NCBI GenBank assembly: GCA_013398175.1
Contig: VZRZ01007309.1
Location: 147,001 to 211,000 of the forward strand
Source: Climacteris rufus
Taxonomy: Eukaryota; Chordata; Aves; Passeriformes; Climacteridae
DNA length: 64,000 nt
Direction: 5' to 3'
The position numbers were made by a program, and so were the translations under genes. The notes under the pieces are model-generated. The model had not been told where the DNA came from. It did no database searches and worked only from the letters and a program-made list of their open reading frames with translations. The stretch's first letter is position 1. The number at the start of each line of letters is the position of its first letter. Below are positions 11,347 through 24,805 of the stretch, in pieces.

Positions 11347-14106
11347 CTGGAATAGGCATAGGATGTACAACATAGAGCAGGGGCTTAAGTCTGGGAAAAA
11401 TGGAAGTGCTTGAGCTCAGGGGTGTAAGAGCTGATATTTGAATTGCACACATTGCTGCTGCCCCACATGCTCCCAAGCTCCCACAGGGACACATCCAGGG
11501 CTCCCGTCCTCCCCAATTCCACCTTGTTTCACATGCAAAGAGACAATGGGATCCGTGTTCCCTTCCATTTTGGCAAAGGGCTTAGCAGTGCTTCTTTAGT
11601 TTAAAAAATAAAAAAAAGCCATTGGAAATTGAGAACCAGGTCCTGTTTCATTCCAGTTGTTTTTTTGGGTACCCAAAGTTTTTTTGATAAATTGTGCAGC
11701 TCATGGCACACCTCTCCTTTCTCCTCTTTACTCTATAATGCACAGGAATTAAAGTTAACAAAAACTTGCTGTTCTGCAGAATTAAAAACATTACACACGC
11801 ACATTGCCCAGATTGACAACATGAGCTGGGATGGTGCCAGAAGAGCAGCGATGATTTATTAGGTCTGTAGCACTTAATCCAAGAAATAAAAAGGACTTAT
11901 GTGACGGATGAGCATAAATGAACTATTGGGTCAGACATCCATTTCTTAAAAAGCAAAATAAAAAAGCTCTGAAGCAAGATACTGTGTAGGTTTTAGTATA
12001 CATTAATTTATTATAGTTTTGCTGGTATACTTTGAAATTTCAGTCTTTTAACCAGCTTCAAAATGATTATTTTTTTTTAAATCAGACTAGCTTAAATAAA
12101 TATTTACCAAATCCCATCACGTCATACTGCCCTTCCCTGGTAATATCATCATGGCTCAGAAAACATTTACAAAGAATTAAGACAGAGGCTGAAACCCTGA
12201 CCCAACTGAAGTCAATGACCAAATTCACATTGTCAGCAGAGATGTGGAGCTCCATGCTAAACCCTCTCCTCATCTGCAATATAAGCAGTGGAGGAAGAGG
12301 GACCATTTACATCATCCTAGGCAAGATCAGAATCTACACACAGGGCCAAAGAGCCTTCAGAGTTAAATGTGGTCTGACTCAACACCAGTAATAAACCAGT
12401 GCTTGAATGCCAACATCATGTTCTACCAGAGTTTTCCTCTCAAAAGGATGGCAGCAGACCCACCATGTGATTACTTCCACAGTTCTAGGGAGACTTTAAT
12501 AGGAAAGTGATTTTATTCTTTCTATGTCTCTCTGGCGAAACCTTAAGCTGCAGTGCTTTGAGCTTTACTCACCTGAAAAAATAATAACTTTTTTTTCCAT
12601 CCTATCTACAGTATTGATGAATCATTTTCAGCACATAAATTTCCCTCCTAGCATAAAAACTTGATCAGAAAGCAATAAAAAGTACAATAAATAGCCAACT
12701 CCACTCTAACCTGTGTGGTTTGACACAGCTGAACAAGCTGTGAAAAGGAATATTGTTCCTTTAATAGAACGTCTGAAATGGTGCTCAAAACAGATTGGGC
12801 TGACAATTTTTGCAACCTTGGTGTCTCCTCCAAGATTTACAATGGCACAGCTCCCCTTTTTAGCAAATTAAACCTTGTGTCAAGGCTTAAAATTAAATCC
12901 AAACTTCTTTTCTTCTCTGTACAGAAGGAACAAATTGGCACCACATGCCAGTAGTCAAGGAGTGCTGATGGGAAACAGAGTGAAGGGAGCGCCCTCCAAC
13001 CTGGAAGGCGTCACTAGTCAAAATCAACTGGGATAAACAGTCAATTCCACTTAAGGTTTGACATATAAAGTCTTGTAAGATAGAAACATTCAAATATAAG
13101 AATTCTCTGTACCACACAAACCTGTCTCAGTGCCAACACTTAAACTTTCTGTGCTGTGCAAGCACTTTGTGGAAATCTGCCTTTGGTAGAGTTTGATGTT
13201 GTAAGATCCCATGTTGCCAAAGCCTTTTTAGTTTGTTCCAGGGGAAAAAAGAAGGGAAATACAGCAGAGATTCAGAATGCATGAATATCAATGACTTAAT
13301 ATCACATTGTCTACAGTTACCAATTTTTTTTCATTGTGCAGGATTCTGGTTTATAACATTTAAAAGCTTGTTTGAACACATGCACCAGATAAAACAAAAG
13401 GGTATTCCTAAAGACAGACATATGAACTGCTTTTTTGGACAGAAAGGTAAGAATAGCTTTTACAAACCTACCAGTTAAGGAAGGTATCTCTTGTCATTAT
13501 TTAATAATTCCTGAAGCAGATCCCACTTCTAATCCATCCCAGAACCCACTGTTTGTACACAGAAATAACCCTACATTTCCCAGGTTTAAAACAAAACCCT
13601 GTCCAGAACTGTCAAATTTTTAGTTGTGCTCTACTTAAGCAACCAACACAAAACTTGCTGTTAAAAAAAATTAAAATACAACAAAAAAGGTTAAATATAC
13701 CTAGTTTTAAAAGCCCCTTTATCTATTTAGACTAACTGTATAGATATGAGTGACTGTTTGAGAGGTGACATGGTTCCCTGCTTCAAGCTTTCCATAGGTC
13801 TTCCCTTAATGTTTCTAATAAAATCCTTATACAAAAAATATCAGCAGCAAAGCGTCACACCTGGCTATGGAGCAAAAGCGAAAGTAAGAGTTACTTTGTC
13901 CTAGTGTAGCACATCAAAAGAAAACCTTCACTCCAATTTAACCTCAGTTTTAGGCATATGCATAAGATTTTATAGGATGAGGAACCAATTTCACAGTGGA
14001 AACACTGTACAGAGATGTTTGCAGAGCAGAGAGCAAAACGATCAGCACAGAATCAGCACAAGCAAGGCCAAGATATCTAACAGCAGAAAGATATTGCAAT
14101 AAATAA

Positions 14107-14353
14107 TGGAATCACAGGATGGTTTGGGTTGGAACGGACCTTAAATATTACCCAGTTCCACCCCCTGCCATGGGCAGGGACACCTTCCACTATCCCAGGG
14201 TGCTCCAAGCCCCGTCCAGCCTGGCCTCAGACACTTCCAGGAATGAGGCAGCCACAGCTTCTCTGGGCAGCCTGTGCCAGGACCTCACCACCCTCACAGA
14301 CAGGAATTTCTTCCTAAAATCCCATCTAACCCTGCCCTCTGGAAGTGTGAGCC
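14107..14353 (-). mobile_element. CR1 LINE fragment
   Basis: Reverse-complement CR1 3' end: starts GGAATCACAGGATGGTTTGG, includes CCATGGGCAGGGACACCTTC and the GGGCAGCCTGTGCCAGG block. It is moderately diverged and 5'-truncated. The open frames seen across it are CR1 3' sequence, not genes. Confidence 0.95.
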
Positions 14354-17300
14354 CAGACTAGGATTGCAATTGAATACCAAGACAGAATTCTTCTTTCCTG
14401 CAGCCTCACAAGTCCATGACAGATGGAACCAGCCCTGTGCACATCTGGAATATCACGTAGGTTATACAAAGAGGGCTACTAGAAATAGCCCTGGACTTGC
14501 AGACTGAGAACAATGCTGGATTGTAACCTGTAACAGTTTAAACAATTCTCACAAATATTCCCAAAGTTTGAGAAGAGCAAGCAATGCAGACTATCAGTAG
14601 TCCCTAAAACCAAACCTGGCTGTGTCAGAAAGCCCATGTGAAGACAGCTGCAAAGTTTTATTATCCCAAATTACCAACTTTAGAGAGAAGGTTTAATTGA
14701 CATTTTTTTTTAATACACTGCTATAGATGGGTTGTTCTGCAACATTAAAAAACCACACTCTACCGTAATTTTGTTAAAATGTGAAGCTTCCCAGAAGAGA
14801 GAAACACAAAACCATGCTCCACACTGACTGCAAGAAGTGATCTGCCAACTGGAAGGCAGATGGAAAGCCTGACACCCCTGGCATTGGCCCACACACTCAG
14901 GTGAAGACCCGACTACGAGTGTCTGTCAAGACAGCAATTTTCTGCTCATCATTCAGTCTCTGAAAGTGCCCCAATAACCACCTTGTAAACTTATTTTTTG
15001 CTGGTAAATAAACATTTCATTGGGGTAGTCTCATTGCACCAGGGTAATTGCAGATGGCAGATGCAGAATTTTAAACAAGGATAAATTAAAACATGGAGTT
15101 TGCACAACTTTGCAGGGACTTTTCTTTCATAAAACACTTCTCAGCTAAAGTTGCATTTCTGCTTTGCAGTTCACCTCTATGTTTAAATAATAATTATGGT
15201 TGTGACATGCAGTGACAAAAGCCAGAAAATTCAAAATTAGCAGAGACATACTCTGTCCATTGTTTGAATGTGCTCAGCTGGTTTTGCTTTACTAATACCA
15301 CCAAGACAGAAATTTTCATTTCCCAAAAACACAAACTTCTGGCAAGAGGTTACAGAGTGAAATAAATCTTATTCTTGGAAGAGACTTTTGTTTGACACCT
15401 GAATCATTTCTGCTGGTTTCTCTCCTTTTTCTCCTTCTTCAAATGGAGTCTTAGAACTCGAAGCCAAAATACAGAGTCTTAGAGCTATCACAACAAAAGC
15501 TCAGCATCCAATTTCTCCTTCCAAACACACTCTTCTTCTAAAATGTATCAACAAATCCAATGCCTTATTAGCCTGCAAGGAACTGGGAAGCCTTGCCACA
15601 GCAAGGACATCTCAAACATTTCAGTATGCAATTGCTTGCTGAGTGGTGTGGAAGCAAACGTATCAAAGGAAAAACTTTCAGAGCTTCCTATTTCTGCTTG
15701 GAAGTTTTAAGACAGATGCACTTCATTTTCTCTTATAATAGACTGGCAAATGCTAAATGCATCTGACATCAGCAATAATACCACACATTCAAATGGCAAA
15801 TAATGAGTTTATTCTACTGTGTACCACTTTTCCGCACCTGTTTCCTCTCATATATTTCTCCTTTTTTTCTCCTCTTATGTATACAAGTGAGAAATCCCTT
15901 TTTCATATGTTTATATACACACATTACACATCTTTTAGGCTGAGCAAATACAAGAATGCCTTATTATTCTCATACACTGTGAGTTGTTAAGCAAACATTT
16001 TTGTCTCCTCCTCATATGAAAGAGATCCAGATCTTTTTCTTTGTAATCCTAGAATAACCACAAGCTTTTTGTCCAATCTCTTCATTAGGTCCCAATCCTA
16101 TATTTACTGGAATTGACTGGAAATTTGCCATGGAGTTCTGCCCATGCAGGTTTACTCTTTTGGTTTAGTGGACTAACTCCAGTATAATGCTATTGTATCA
16201 GTTGGGTTAAATCCCACAGGAACTGGGCCCACAATTTCACTAATTAGTATCAGCTCTGATAGGACACTGAATCCGCCAAAGCTTTGAAGTGGATCTGCTG
16301 AAGCCATCACCTACAGCAAGATCCCCGAAGACCAAAAGTCTTTTAAACACAAGAAAGCCAGGCTTTATTTGAATAAAATTAGAAATTTCACTTTCAAATG
16401 GAGAAAGCTCAAAGTGACTGGGGCAGGCAGGGCTGAAGTAGAAAGGTTTCTGCTCCACTGTCTCTCTGCACCCTTGCATGTGGGCTTTATTTTATCTCAT
16501 TCGAGTCACTTGCAGAAAATTTTGCCCAATACTCTCTCACCCCTGCAATGATCCTGGCAGGCTGCTTTGGGACCTAGCTGGTGCTTGCTGCTCCTGCTGC
16601 TCTCAGGAGCCTCACAGCACAACTGCAGACATTTGTACCCATGTCCCACCATCTGCCAGACCCTCTCAGCTCCTCTGCATCCTTTCCCTGAGGATTTGCC
16701 CCTCTGGCATCCAGGGACACAGCCACCTTCAACACACTGCCTCGCTCACAACTCCATGGGGTCCTCAGGCCAACTAACTTGTCCCTCCTCTTTAAAGACA
16801 CCTCTTGACTCTCTTGGCTTTTCCTGCCTCCACAGCTCTTAGGAAACAGAAAAGCTTATTGCATTTTTCCTATTCCCTGTGAAAATTACACCTTTTCTTG
16901 TTTCTTTTCCTCCTGGAATTGTCCTCCTCATCCCGTGGGAAGGCCAGAAGGAGCTCTGCAGGTCTCCAGCACTTTGTGTTGCTGATAGATCCGTGTCTAG
17001 GGATCCATATCAATGTCTCATCCACAAAAATCACTTCATGCCTGCAGTCTGCTGAAGCCATGCCTCCCCAAAATCACAAATTATTTCTTCCTGCCCTTTT
17101 TCCCTTCCTCACTTCTCCTCCTCCTGTCACCAGGGCCATTTGCAAGCGCTATAACACATCACTTCTCAACCCTCCAAATTTCACATCTAATCCACAACTA
17201 TATCCAACTTCCACCACCTACTTGCTACAGTTTCAGATGCTTGGAATTTTTCTCCTCCCTTACTGCCCCACACTCCTCAGATGTTCTTGCAAACGGGTTA

Positions 17301-17847
17301 TTAATTGCCAGACCATCTAGTGGGAAAACAAGCAGGCTGGCTACTCTTTGATTGCAGGGTTGTTGGGATTTGTTTGTTTGTGTTAATACTTTTCCTGGCC
17401 TACAGGGATGTCTTTTTACCTTTGTTACATTATTAGTTTTAACAACTGTATTATTTATTTTAGTTGCTTTCCAATCTGTCATTGTTAAAAATCCATTAAA
17501 CTATAGGAGCTGAATAATTTTTCCTTTCTCCTTTTTTATACCCAAGAATTAACAAACAGTTTAATTAAAAGAGATAAACAGAGAGATGTTGGTTCCCATG
17601 AGAGGATTACATCCACATCTGATATTTTCAGAAGAATAAGGGGGGGAAATATTTATGAGATTTTAATTATATGCAAAGTCATAGTTATAATTTTTCCTCT
17701 TCAAGAGAATGGATGTGTCTTTCCACCTGGAGCACAGGCCCAGCCTCCAGCCAGGAAGGGCAGTGAGGTTCTACAATGGAACAGGAACAAGTTTTTCCAG
17801 AGACAACTTTAGGTGTGTGGGATGGTTTTAGGATGAGGGAATGTAGT

Positions 17848-17970
17848 GATGGAACAAGAGGGAATGTTTTTAAACTGGAAAAAGGAGGTTTAGATGGGAT
17901 ATTGGGAGGAAATTCTTCTCTATGAGGGTGGTGAGGCCCTGTCACAGGTTGCCCAGAGAAGCCATGGCTT
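17848..17970 (+). mobile_element. CR1 LINE fragment, internal piece
   Basis: It contains the CR1 segment GATATTGGGAGGAAATTCTT, GAGGGTGGTGAGGCCCTG and TTGCCCAGAGAAGCC, then stops before the usual 3' tail. The 3' end is missing, so it was truncated after insertion. The 5' edge is approximate. Confidence 0.85.
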
Positions 17971-18730
17971 TTGCTTTAGTCTCTAAGAGCATAAAATTTG
18001 AGGAAAACAGAAAACACTCATTTTTTTAGCTGTTACTCTGAAAGCCTCTACAGCCAAAGGTGTAAAACTATGTGCTAAATAGCATTTAGTATATTTTAAT
18101 TTCCTCTTTTTAATAAAAAAAATAAATAAACCTGAACATAATCAAATGCACATTTGGAAATAAGAACATTTCCTCTAGCCCATTTTTAAGGCCTTGTATA
18201 ATAATTTTGGTCATTCTCCAATATTAATACTACATTGAGGTAAGGCAGAAAAAGCTGAAGTCAATGCTGAAAGCAACTCTTTAGTTAAAATCCCTCAAAA
18301 TTTTCAACTGTAGAGGAAATAATTTTTAAAAAGGACCTCAGAATTCTTCATCCATTCTTACAAATTTGTTAAATTAAGCTGAATTACAGGGAGTAGATAT
18401 ATGTATATACACAAAGCATAATACAGGGTGCAGCTGAGAAATTAAGGAAATAAGATGTTCAAAATAGAAATGTAAGTGTTAAATAAGTTGAACATTCACA
18501 TAAGAATTTAAAGCCGTGAAAAACATATTTTAATGGGTTTTTTAAATATATTTAATTATTGTGTGAAACGCTACAGGGTCATAATTAGAACCCTTGATCT
18601 TAAAAATTTATCTTTAATTTTTCACTCTGATGGAAAATACTTTATTCTTTTAGTAAGAAAAGCATAAAGTTACTTTTCTATGAATTTTCTAATGAGTTCA
18701 GGACATATTTGAAAGAATGAGCACTCAGCT

Positions 18731-18915
18731 ACAAAACAAGACATCCAAAAAAACCCCCAAAACATCCCACACAAATTTTAAAAATATTGTTAAAAAACAA
18801 CTAAAAAAACCCCAATCAAGCAAACAAACAAAAAAAAACAAAACACAGAAAACAACAACAAAAAAACCCAACCAAAGAAACCAACCAAACAGAAAAACCC
18901 ACCAAATAAACAAGA
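18731..18915. repeat. A/C-rich low-complexity tract
   Basis: Roughly 185 bp made almost only of A and C on the plus strand (runs such as AAACAAACAAAAAAAAAC), with only a handful of G. It gives a long but meaningless open frame on both strands. Confidence 0.85.
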
Positions 18916-19399
18916 AAATTATACCAGAAAACATTACATCTAAAATTTTCAGACTAACTGCCATTTCTTCACCTAAAATAACTCTCACCTCTGGCAGTCA
19001 GTATTTCGGTCATGCTTTTTTGGTTTTTTAAAATTAAAAAGTCAGCAATTAGTTTACAGTGTGAGGCTTCAAAGACCCAAAAATAAAGATGCAAAAATTG
19101 AAGCCCAGTTAAAAAATCCCATTCTTTCAAGTTTCAGTACAAGGCACAGCAACAGGGATACTTTTTTTTATCAGTGAATTCAGTAACCAGGCAAGAGAAA
19201 GTTGCAACTTTAACTTCAACGTGAATCCTGAAAGCCCAAATCCAAATACCCAACTCAAATATTATCAGTCTGCTCGTCCATTAAAGAAAATTAATTGGAA
19301 TCAAATTTTGATACAATTATGTGCAAAACAAGAACTTCTGCATACTTGGCAGGCAGCCCACTTGTGTATGCAATGCATAAAAACTGTAAGAATGGATTC

Positions 19400-19700
19400 T
19401 ATACTAACTACGGGGTGCTTACTTTCCTTCAACGATAATTGTCTTAATGCCTGTTTTAATCAGTATTAACTACCAGCAATAACATGCTTTTAATTATGTT
19501 TTAAACGAGTCCTTTATTGGGCTGTTTTGGGAAGCAAATTAGTCAAAAGGAGCTGTTAATCAAAAACGTGTTACTGGCACAAAATAAATGTTCATTTAAG
19601 GAGCCATTTGAAATAAACCTGGCTCATTGACTCTGACAACCTACAAGGACACTGGGGCCTCCCGAGGATAACTCCTTCAGCTCTCTCCCAGCTACGCCTT
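19400..19700. promoter_or_regulatory. Candidate conserved non-coding element
   Basis: Repeat-free stretch with several TTAAT/ATTAA cores (for example CTTTTAATTATGTTTTAAAC) inside the intron between exons 17 and 18. Judged on texture only. Confidence 0.28.
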
Positions 19701-20998
19701 GCTGCTCAGAAGTTATAAGTAGAAACATTAAGCAGTTTAGGTCATTCATCAGCTAACTTTTACTACTGTACTCAAGAAAATGAGCCTCCTAGGAACTTCA
19801 CAGCAGATCTATTCCTTCATTAGCTAAGTAATATTGAGAGAGATGTTCCTGTCATTATGAAGGGAGAAATCTATTGCAGGGAATTTTACTGGTGTCCCCT
19901 TTGTCTACAAAGTGTCTTTGTAGATTCCAAGGTATTTAGGCTGAAAGACTGGCATAATTATCTGTGAACATTATTCGTATGTGTTCAGTCCCTTCTGCTG
20001 AGTGATGTCCGTGCCCAAAAATTCAGCCACAGAAGATTATGTATTCCACCTCACACAGAGGTATCACTTGATGCCAGTCCACAGTATCACCCTCACAGCA
20101 CAACTTTAAACAGAAATTTCATTAAATCTATTCTGTTGCCAGGCCTGAAAACTTGACTTTGCTGTGTCCATTTAATTTGAAGTACTTCAGCTTTAAACAC
20201 AGTGAGGGGTGCTTGACTCAGAGCAACAGCCAAGTCTGGGTTTAAAGTCCACAGATCGTGGCTTATTGGTTGAACCTTTGGCTTTCAAATTTTAAGCTAA
20301 TCTTGCTTCGTGACAGAAAAAAAAAAAAAGCAATGTAATAATGTAAAAAATAGGGTGATCTGATTTTACTCACTTGGCATGTCTTAGTTAAATCCTTCAA
20401 AGTCAACCTTCAACACCTGTATCTTAAACTAAAAAGTCACTGAGATACCATTCCCCCACCCTGCCTGCTCTGACACGGAGAGCTGAAGCAATATAAAATA
20501 AGTTATTGCAATTTAAAAAAAAAAAAGTGTTTTCCTCCATCAGGAGCCCCTTCAGGATTGTACTGGAGTGAGCTCTTATTGGGGAGGCAGGTGGTTAATT
20601 AAGCATCAGTTCACAGTGTGTCCTTAAGAGACTGAGCCTGGGGGTAGGAATGAACTTGCAAGAGAAGTGATTGCTGGATTAACACCACCACCAAAAAAAA
20701 AACCCAGAACCTGGGGGAAAGGTGTCAAAAATCATACATTCCAAAAGCACTGGGAATGCTCTATGTCCGTGTTTGGCTTTCCAAAGACCACTAGCACTCA
20801 CAAAATCCACTGGCAATGGTAATGTCTAACATTATCCCAGGAACAATGACAATATCAGCTTCCAGAATCCCATCCTCAAAGGCAGCTGGGGACAGCAGCA
20901 AGGCAGGTCCCAAGGGTATCGTGGCACACATTTTAAATGGCCTTCTACTAAGGGTTTACAAGCACAAAACACCACCCTTCCTGCCAGCCCAGCCATAC

Positions 20999-21058
20999 CT
21001 ACATCATCTTCAACCGGAGTAATTCCATGCTTTTCCAAACCAGAAATTCCAGTAATGA
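20999..21058 (-). CDS. Exon 17 (60 bp)
   Basis: This exon has acceptor GGTGCTGGTGTTGTGCAG and donor GTAG/GTATGG, phase 1 to 1. It encodes ITGISGLEKHGITPVEDDV. Because its length is a multiple of three and both phases are equal, it could be skipped without breaking the frame. The surrounding minus-strand frame is open for 201 codons (20832-21437), but the flanks look like intron read-through. It joins exon 18 in phase through a Gly codon. Confidence 0.68.
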   Translation of the reverse strand, partial: SLLEFLVWKSMELLRLKMM

Positions 21059-24000
21059 CTGCACAACACCAGCACCTCGTCAGCACATCAGCTTGGGAAG
21101 CAGCAGGAGGGGGCAGAGAGAGAGAAAGAGGTGCAGAAACCTGATGGGCAGCAAATTGCTGGGATGGAGCTGCCCTCTCCTCCTGTTTATTTTCCTCTCT
21201 CGCCAGAGAAAAGCCGCCTGGCAAGTACATGTGTGCCTGGAACCACGAGAAACACGACAAACCCACCCTGCAGACAGACCTGGGGGACTTCCAAAGCACT
21301 AGGAAAAACAAACAAAATTTCAAATCCTGCCCCATAATTGCAATTTGTGACTCCGTGTCCTGGGGTGGGGCGATTATGAAAGGTGAGTTTTTCATATCTG
21401 ACTGATTGTGATTCCTTCTTCGCCAGCAGCATTCCATGAGATGTTCAGGAGAGTTTTATGGTCTGATAAACACATCTTCATTTTATTGACTTATCTTTAA
21501 TTCTCTCAGTATGTATCTAAGGGAACAAAATGTCCTTTAAACACTTAAATCAAGGGCTTTAATGCACTTGAAAAAAATGAAATAAAAATTTTACTAAGGA
21601 CAGCACAGTAAAACACCTTGAGACAATTACTCTTAATGAAATACAAAGATTACCAATAGCTACTGACATCTTCCATTACAAAAGCCATTATAAATTCTCA
21701 GTCTCATGGAGAAACTTTCCCCACTTTTTGAGGATTTTAACCAGACCATAATTGCAAACCTGATTTTTATTTTATTGCGTTCAAAGCTGATTGCACTTTT
21801 TGATGGACTTCATAATGCTCCAAAAATAGCATAAATGCTTTCCAAGATGTGGGTTTAAGAAAGTTATTGGGACTGGCAACTTCTTTTTCAAATTATCATT
21901 CGTGGATCTATTTTCAACACCCTCTTTCTCAGCCCATTAAGTGTATTTCTGCAGCCTTCATCCACAAACCACAGTAAAAGGTTCTGTCTGACCCTGCTCC
22001 AGAGAAGTGATACTCTCCTGCTTCCAGTTAGCAGTAAAACCACAAACGTGGTTTTGATTTCTTCTTTAAGTTTCTGGAAATGCAGAAATGTGGTCTTTTC
22101 AATATACTGTAATTGCTGCTCTTTTATTTTTACTTTTTTTTTTCCATCTTCTTCCTCACAGACAATTACTCCAGGCAGTACTCCCTGTATTTTGGTGTGT
22201 TTGGGCTTTCATGTTTCTTGATGCAAAGTGTTCTTTGAGGATCCTGTTCCTGCTTTTTTTTTTTTTTAATATTAAAAATGAACAGGGAGTAAGAAGATAA
22301 CTCTCTTGGACCTGGTGAGAACCTGCAGAGATTTATGCTCTAAGCATAAATTATCTGCCTGTAACTACAAAGATGATACTTAAAGTAACGAAATCTAAGT
22401 TATGAATTTATTTCTTGGTCCCCACAACAGAAAACATAAGATTCTAACTGGCCTTTGCTAGAAACCTGACAAAAGCTGAGATACAGAGACAGGCTGATGG
22501 CCTTAACAATAAAAATAATCTGGAAGTAAAAGGAAGATTTGAGCGTTTTACTGGTTAGCCCAACACTTCAAAACCCCCAGCATGAACACAAAATCAAGGA
22601 CACGCAGTGACAAGAGCCCTGTCCCTCCATCACCTTCTTTCAACACTAAGTTCACCAAGTAAACTCTGAATTTCAAAAGAAAGATAATGCTCACATCCAA
22701 GCAACCAGGACAGGTGGTACAGAAAAAGGATGCAAAAAAACCATTACAATATATATGATTTTAATCTCTTATTTATGATTCTTCCATAAAGTTTATTATA
22801 AGTCATTATATACATCTCAAAGTATCTCATCACAAAATGACATTTACAATGTAACCATAGCAAAATAATTCTGCACAGAACAATTTGCAAAATATCACAT
22901 CAAAGGTAATGTGGGAGTACAACATAATTGTAGCAATTTCACCATATTAATACTATACTGCTCATACTTTGGGCCCCCAAGCAAAATAACTTTACAGACA
23001 GAATAGGTAGGCAAAAATACTTATCTCTGTTTATATCCTTTTATCTCAGTTAGATCTGCACAGAGCAGAGTGTGAAACACTTAAAGTATATTCGACGTGA
23101 CTAATAGGTCACACTGTTTTTTCCAGTGAAATCCAGGGATTTTTGTCACTGAATTACATCAGGAGTCCAAATCCTGCTTTACATCTAAAAATCAACTCAT
23201 CTGTAACAAAAAAATCTACATACAAATACCTCTAAAAACACCATCGGGGGGAAAAGAATTACTACTGAAATGTCTCTTATTCCTATTCCATCCTAGCAAG
23301 TCCTTCAGCTCCATAAGAGACTGAAAGCAGCCCTGAAAATAATTTATTTAATGACGGGATGAAAAAATAGAGTGAGGGGAAGATAAAAATAGCTCCGGAC
23401 CAAATTTGCACGAAGCATAACATGAAAGTTTTCTTGGAGACTTGCAGAGCTTTCGGAGTTGGGCTGTTGCAGGGACATTCATCTAACCAAATATGAGGCC
23501 CTATGGGAACTCTGAGGAGATTAAAAAGAAATAATGAAGGCATAATTGTGGGTTAGCTGGGAATAGTTCTTTCTCCTCCTCAGCATATGGAGAAGTGTGT
23601 CAGTCAGATGGTGCACACTGGAAGGTATAATACCTAAGGGGTTTGAGCGGCTGATGCTTCTTTATCTCTTTGTTTTGCTTTCAAATTTCTTTTTTCATCT
23701 GTTATTTTAAGAGATACCAGGGCTCGAGGTATTCTCTGTCGGTTTGTCTCGCTTCTTTTTTTTTTTTTTTTCCTTCCTCAGGGTGGGAAATTGGAAAGCC
23801 ACATTCAGTTATGCATTGAAAATTATTTCATATCTTTGCAGGTGGAGCATACCTGCTCAAACAGATCAGAATTATAATGCTGAGTCTCTGTTACAATTTT
23901 TTTAAGGACTATTTTATAAAGGAAAATCAACACTATAGACCAGCAATTTTGATAGTATTCTTTCTTTTTTTTTTTTTTTTACATCTTTTAGTTCTATGGG

Positions 24001-24730
24001 CCTTGCTGGACATAAATTGCTGCTACTTTATTTAAACTCTTTCAGATCTATTATTTTCCAGGTGACAAAACAGCTATATCAGAGAATGTGGATGGAGAGA
24101 TTAAACTGATTTTATACCATCAACACTGAACCTCAGTATTCATGCAAGCAGCACTGACAGCAGTTTGTCTTCAAACGAGCACAGATTACAATACTGAACA
24201 TTTGCACCCAGTTATAGGTACCAGGTGAAAATTATAAAGACCAGGTTGTTAATACTAAAATGCAGATTAAATTTCTGCCTGCACATGGTATGTTAAGATC
24301 AGCCCAAATAAAATAGCCTCTTGCAAACTGAACATCAGTGCCCACACATTACCTTTTTCACTCTCTGCAGAGCAAAACACCCTTCTCTGTGAAATCCTCA
24401 GCTAATGTAAAAGACAGGTTTGAGTCCCAATGCAAATGCAGAAACATAAAACAGAGTGACACATCTTAAGGCACATTGGTTTGGAGCTACTTTGTGTCCC
24501 CTTCTGTTCCTCTCCTGTCTCCACAGGGATCAAAGCCAGCTGCTGCTGCTCTTAGGAGACACAGAACTACTACACCTCCTCACGTCAGCCAACACCTCAC
24601 CCTGCCTGTGCTGCTGTAATCCAGCAGCTCCTCAGACCCAGGGAATATAGTCTGCATTTTGGAACCAGCAGTTTTTAGCCATCTCATTGCACAACGAGAT
24701 AAGTCAGCCAAAACCACTTGCTCAGTTTAC
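21059..24730. other. Intron with at least one missing exon
   Basis: Exon 16 ends in phase 2 and exon 17 starts in phase 1, so a 2-to-1 exon is expected here. The best candidate follows a good acceptor (CTTTTTAATCTCCTCAG) at 23511 and reads VPIGPHIWLDECPCNSPTPK in the right incoming phase, but no strong phase-1 donor follows. Long T runs lie near 22.25, 23.76 and 23.97 kb. Confidence 0.4.
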
Positions 24731-24805
24731 CTCCACAGTACCTTGAGAACATGACTGTTATTAGGAAATACAAAAGTTAAGAGTGGAGCCAACACATCAG
24801 GTTTC
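24731..24805 (-). CDS. Exon 16
   Basis: This 75-bp exon has an excellent acceptor (TTTGGTCTTTTTAATTCTAG) and donor (GAG/GTAAACTG). Only one frame is open, phase 2 to 2, giving KPDVLAPLLTFVFPNNSHVL and then KVLW. A second donor (AAG/GTACTG) nine bases earlier would end in phase 0. The helical, leucine-rich character matches exons 3, 11 and 12. Confidence 0.65.

Larger units (their letters stand above)
11347..20998. other. Long intron between exons 18 and 17
   Basis: Apart from the CR1 copies at 14.1 and 17.8 kb, the A/C-rich tract and the candidate element at 19.4 kb, this 9.7 kb holds no supported exon. A minus-strand unit ending in GTAG/GTGATGG near 16.31 kb has splice-like ends but does not fit the phase. 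Confidence 0.55.

Noticed and set aside
12921..13040. Plus-strand unit after TTCTTCTCTGTACAG with about 36 open codons
   Set aside because: No convincing donor and it is on the strand opposite to the gene.
19904..19924. Hairpin TCTACAAAG / CTTTGTAGA
   Set aside because: Nine-base arms with a short loop are expected a few times by chance in 64 kb; no supporting context.
20832..21437. Longest open frame in the window (201 codons, minus strand)
   Set aside because: Only 60 bp of it (exon 17) are bounded by splice sites and look coding; the flanks read through intron with low-complexity, Cys/Leu/Ser-rich sequence.
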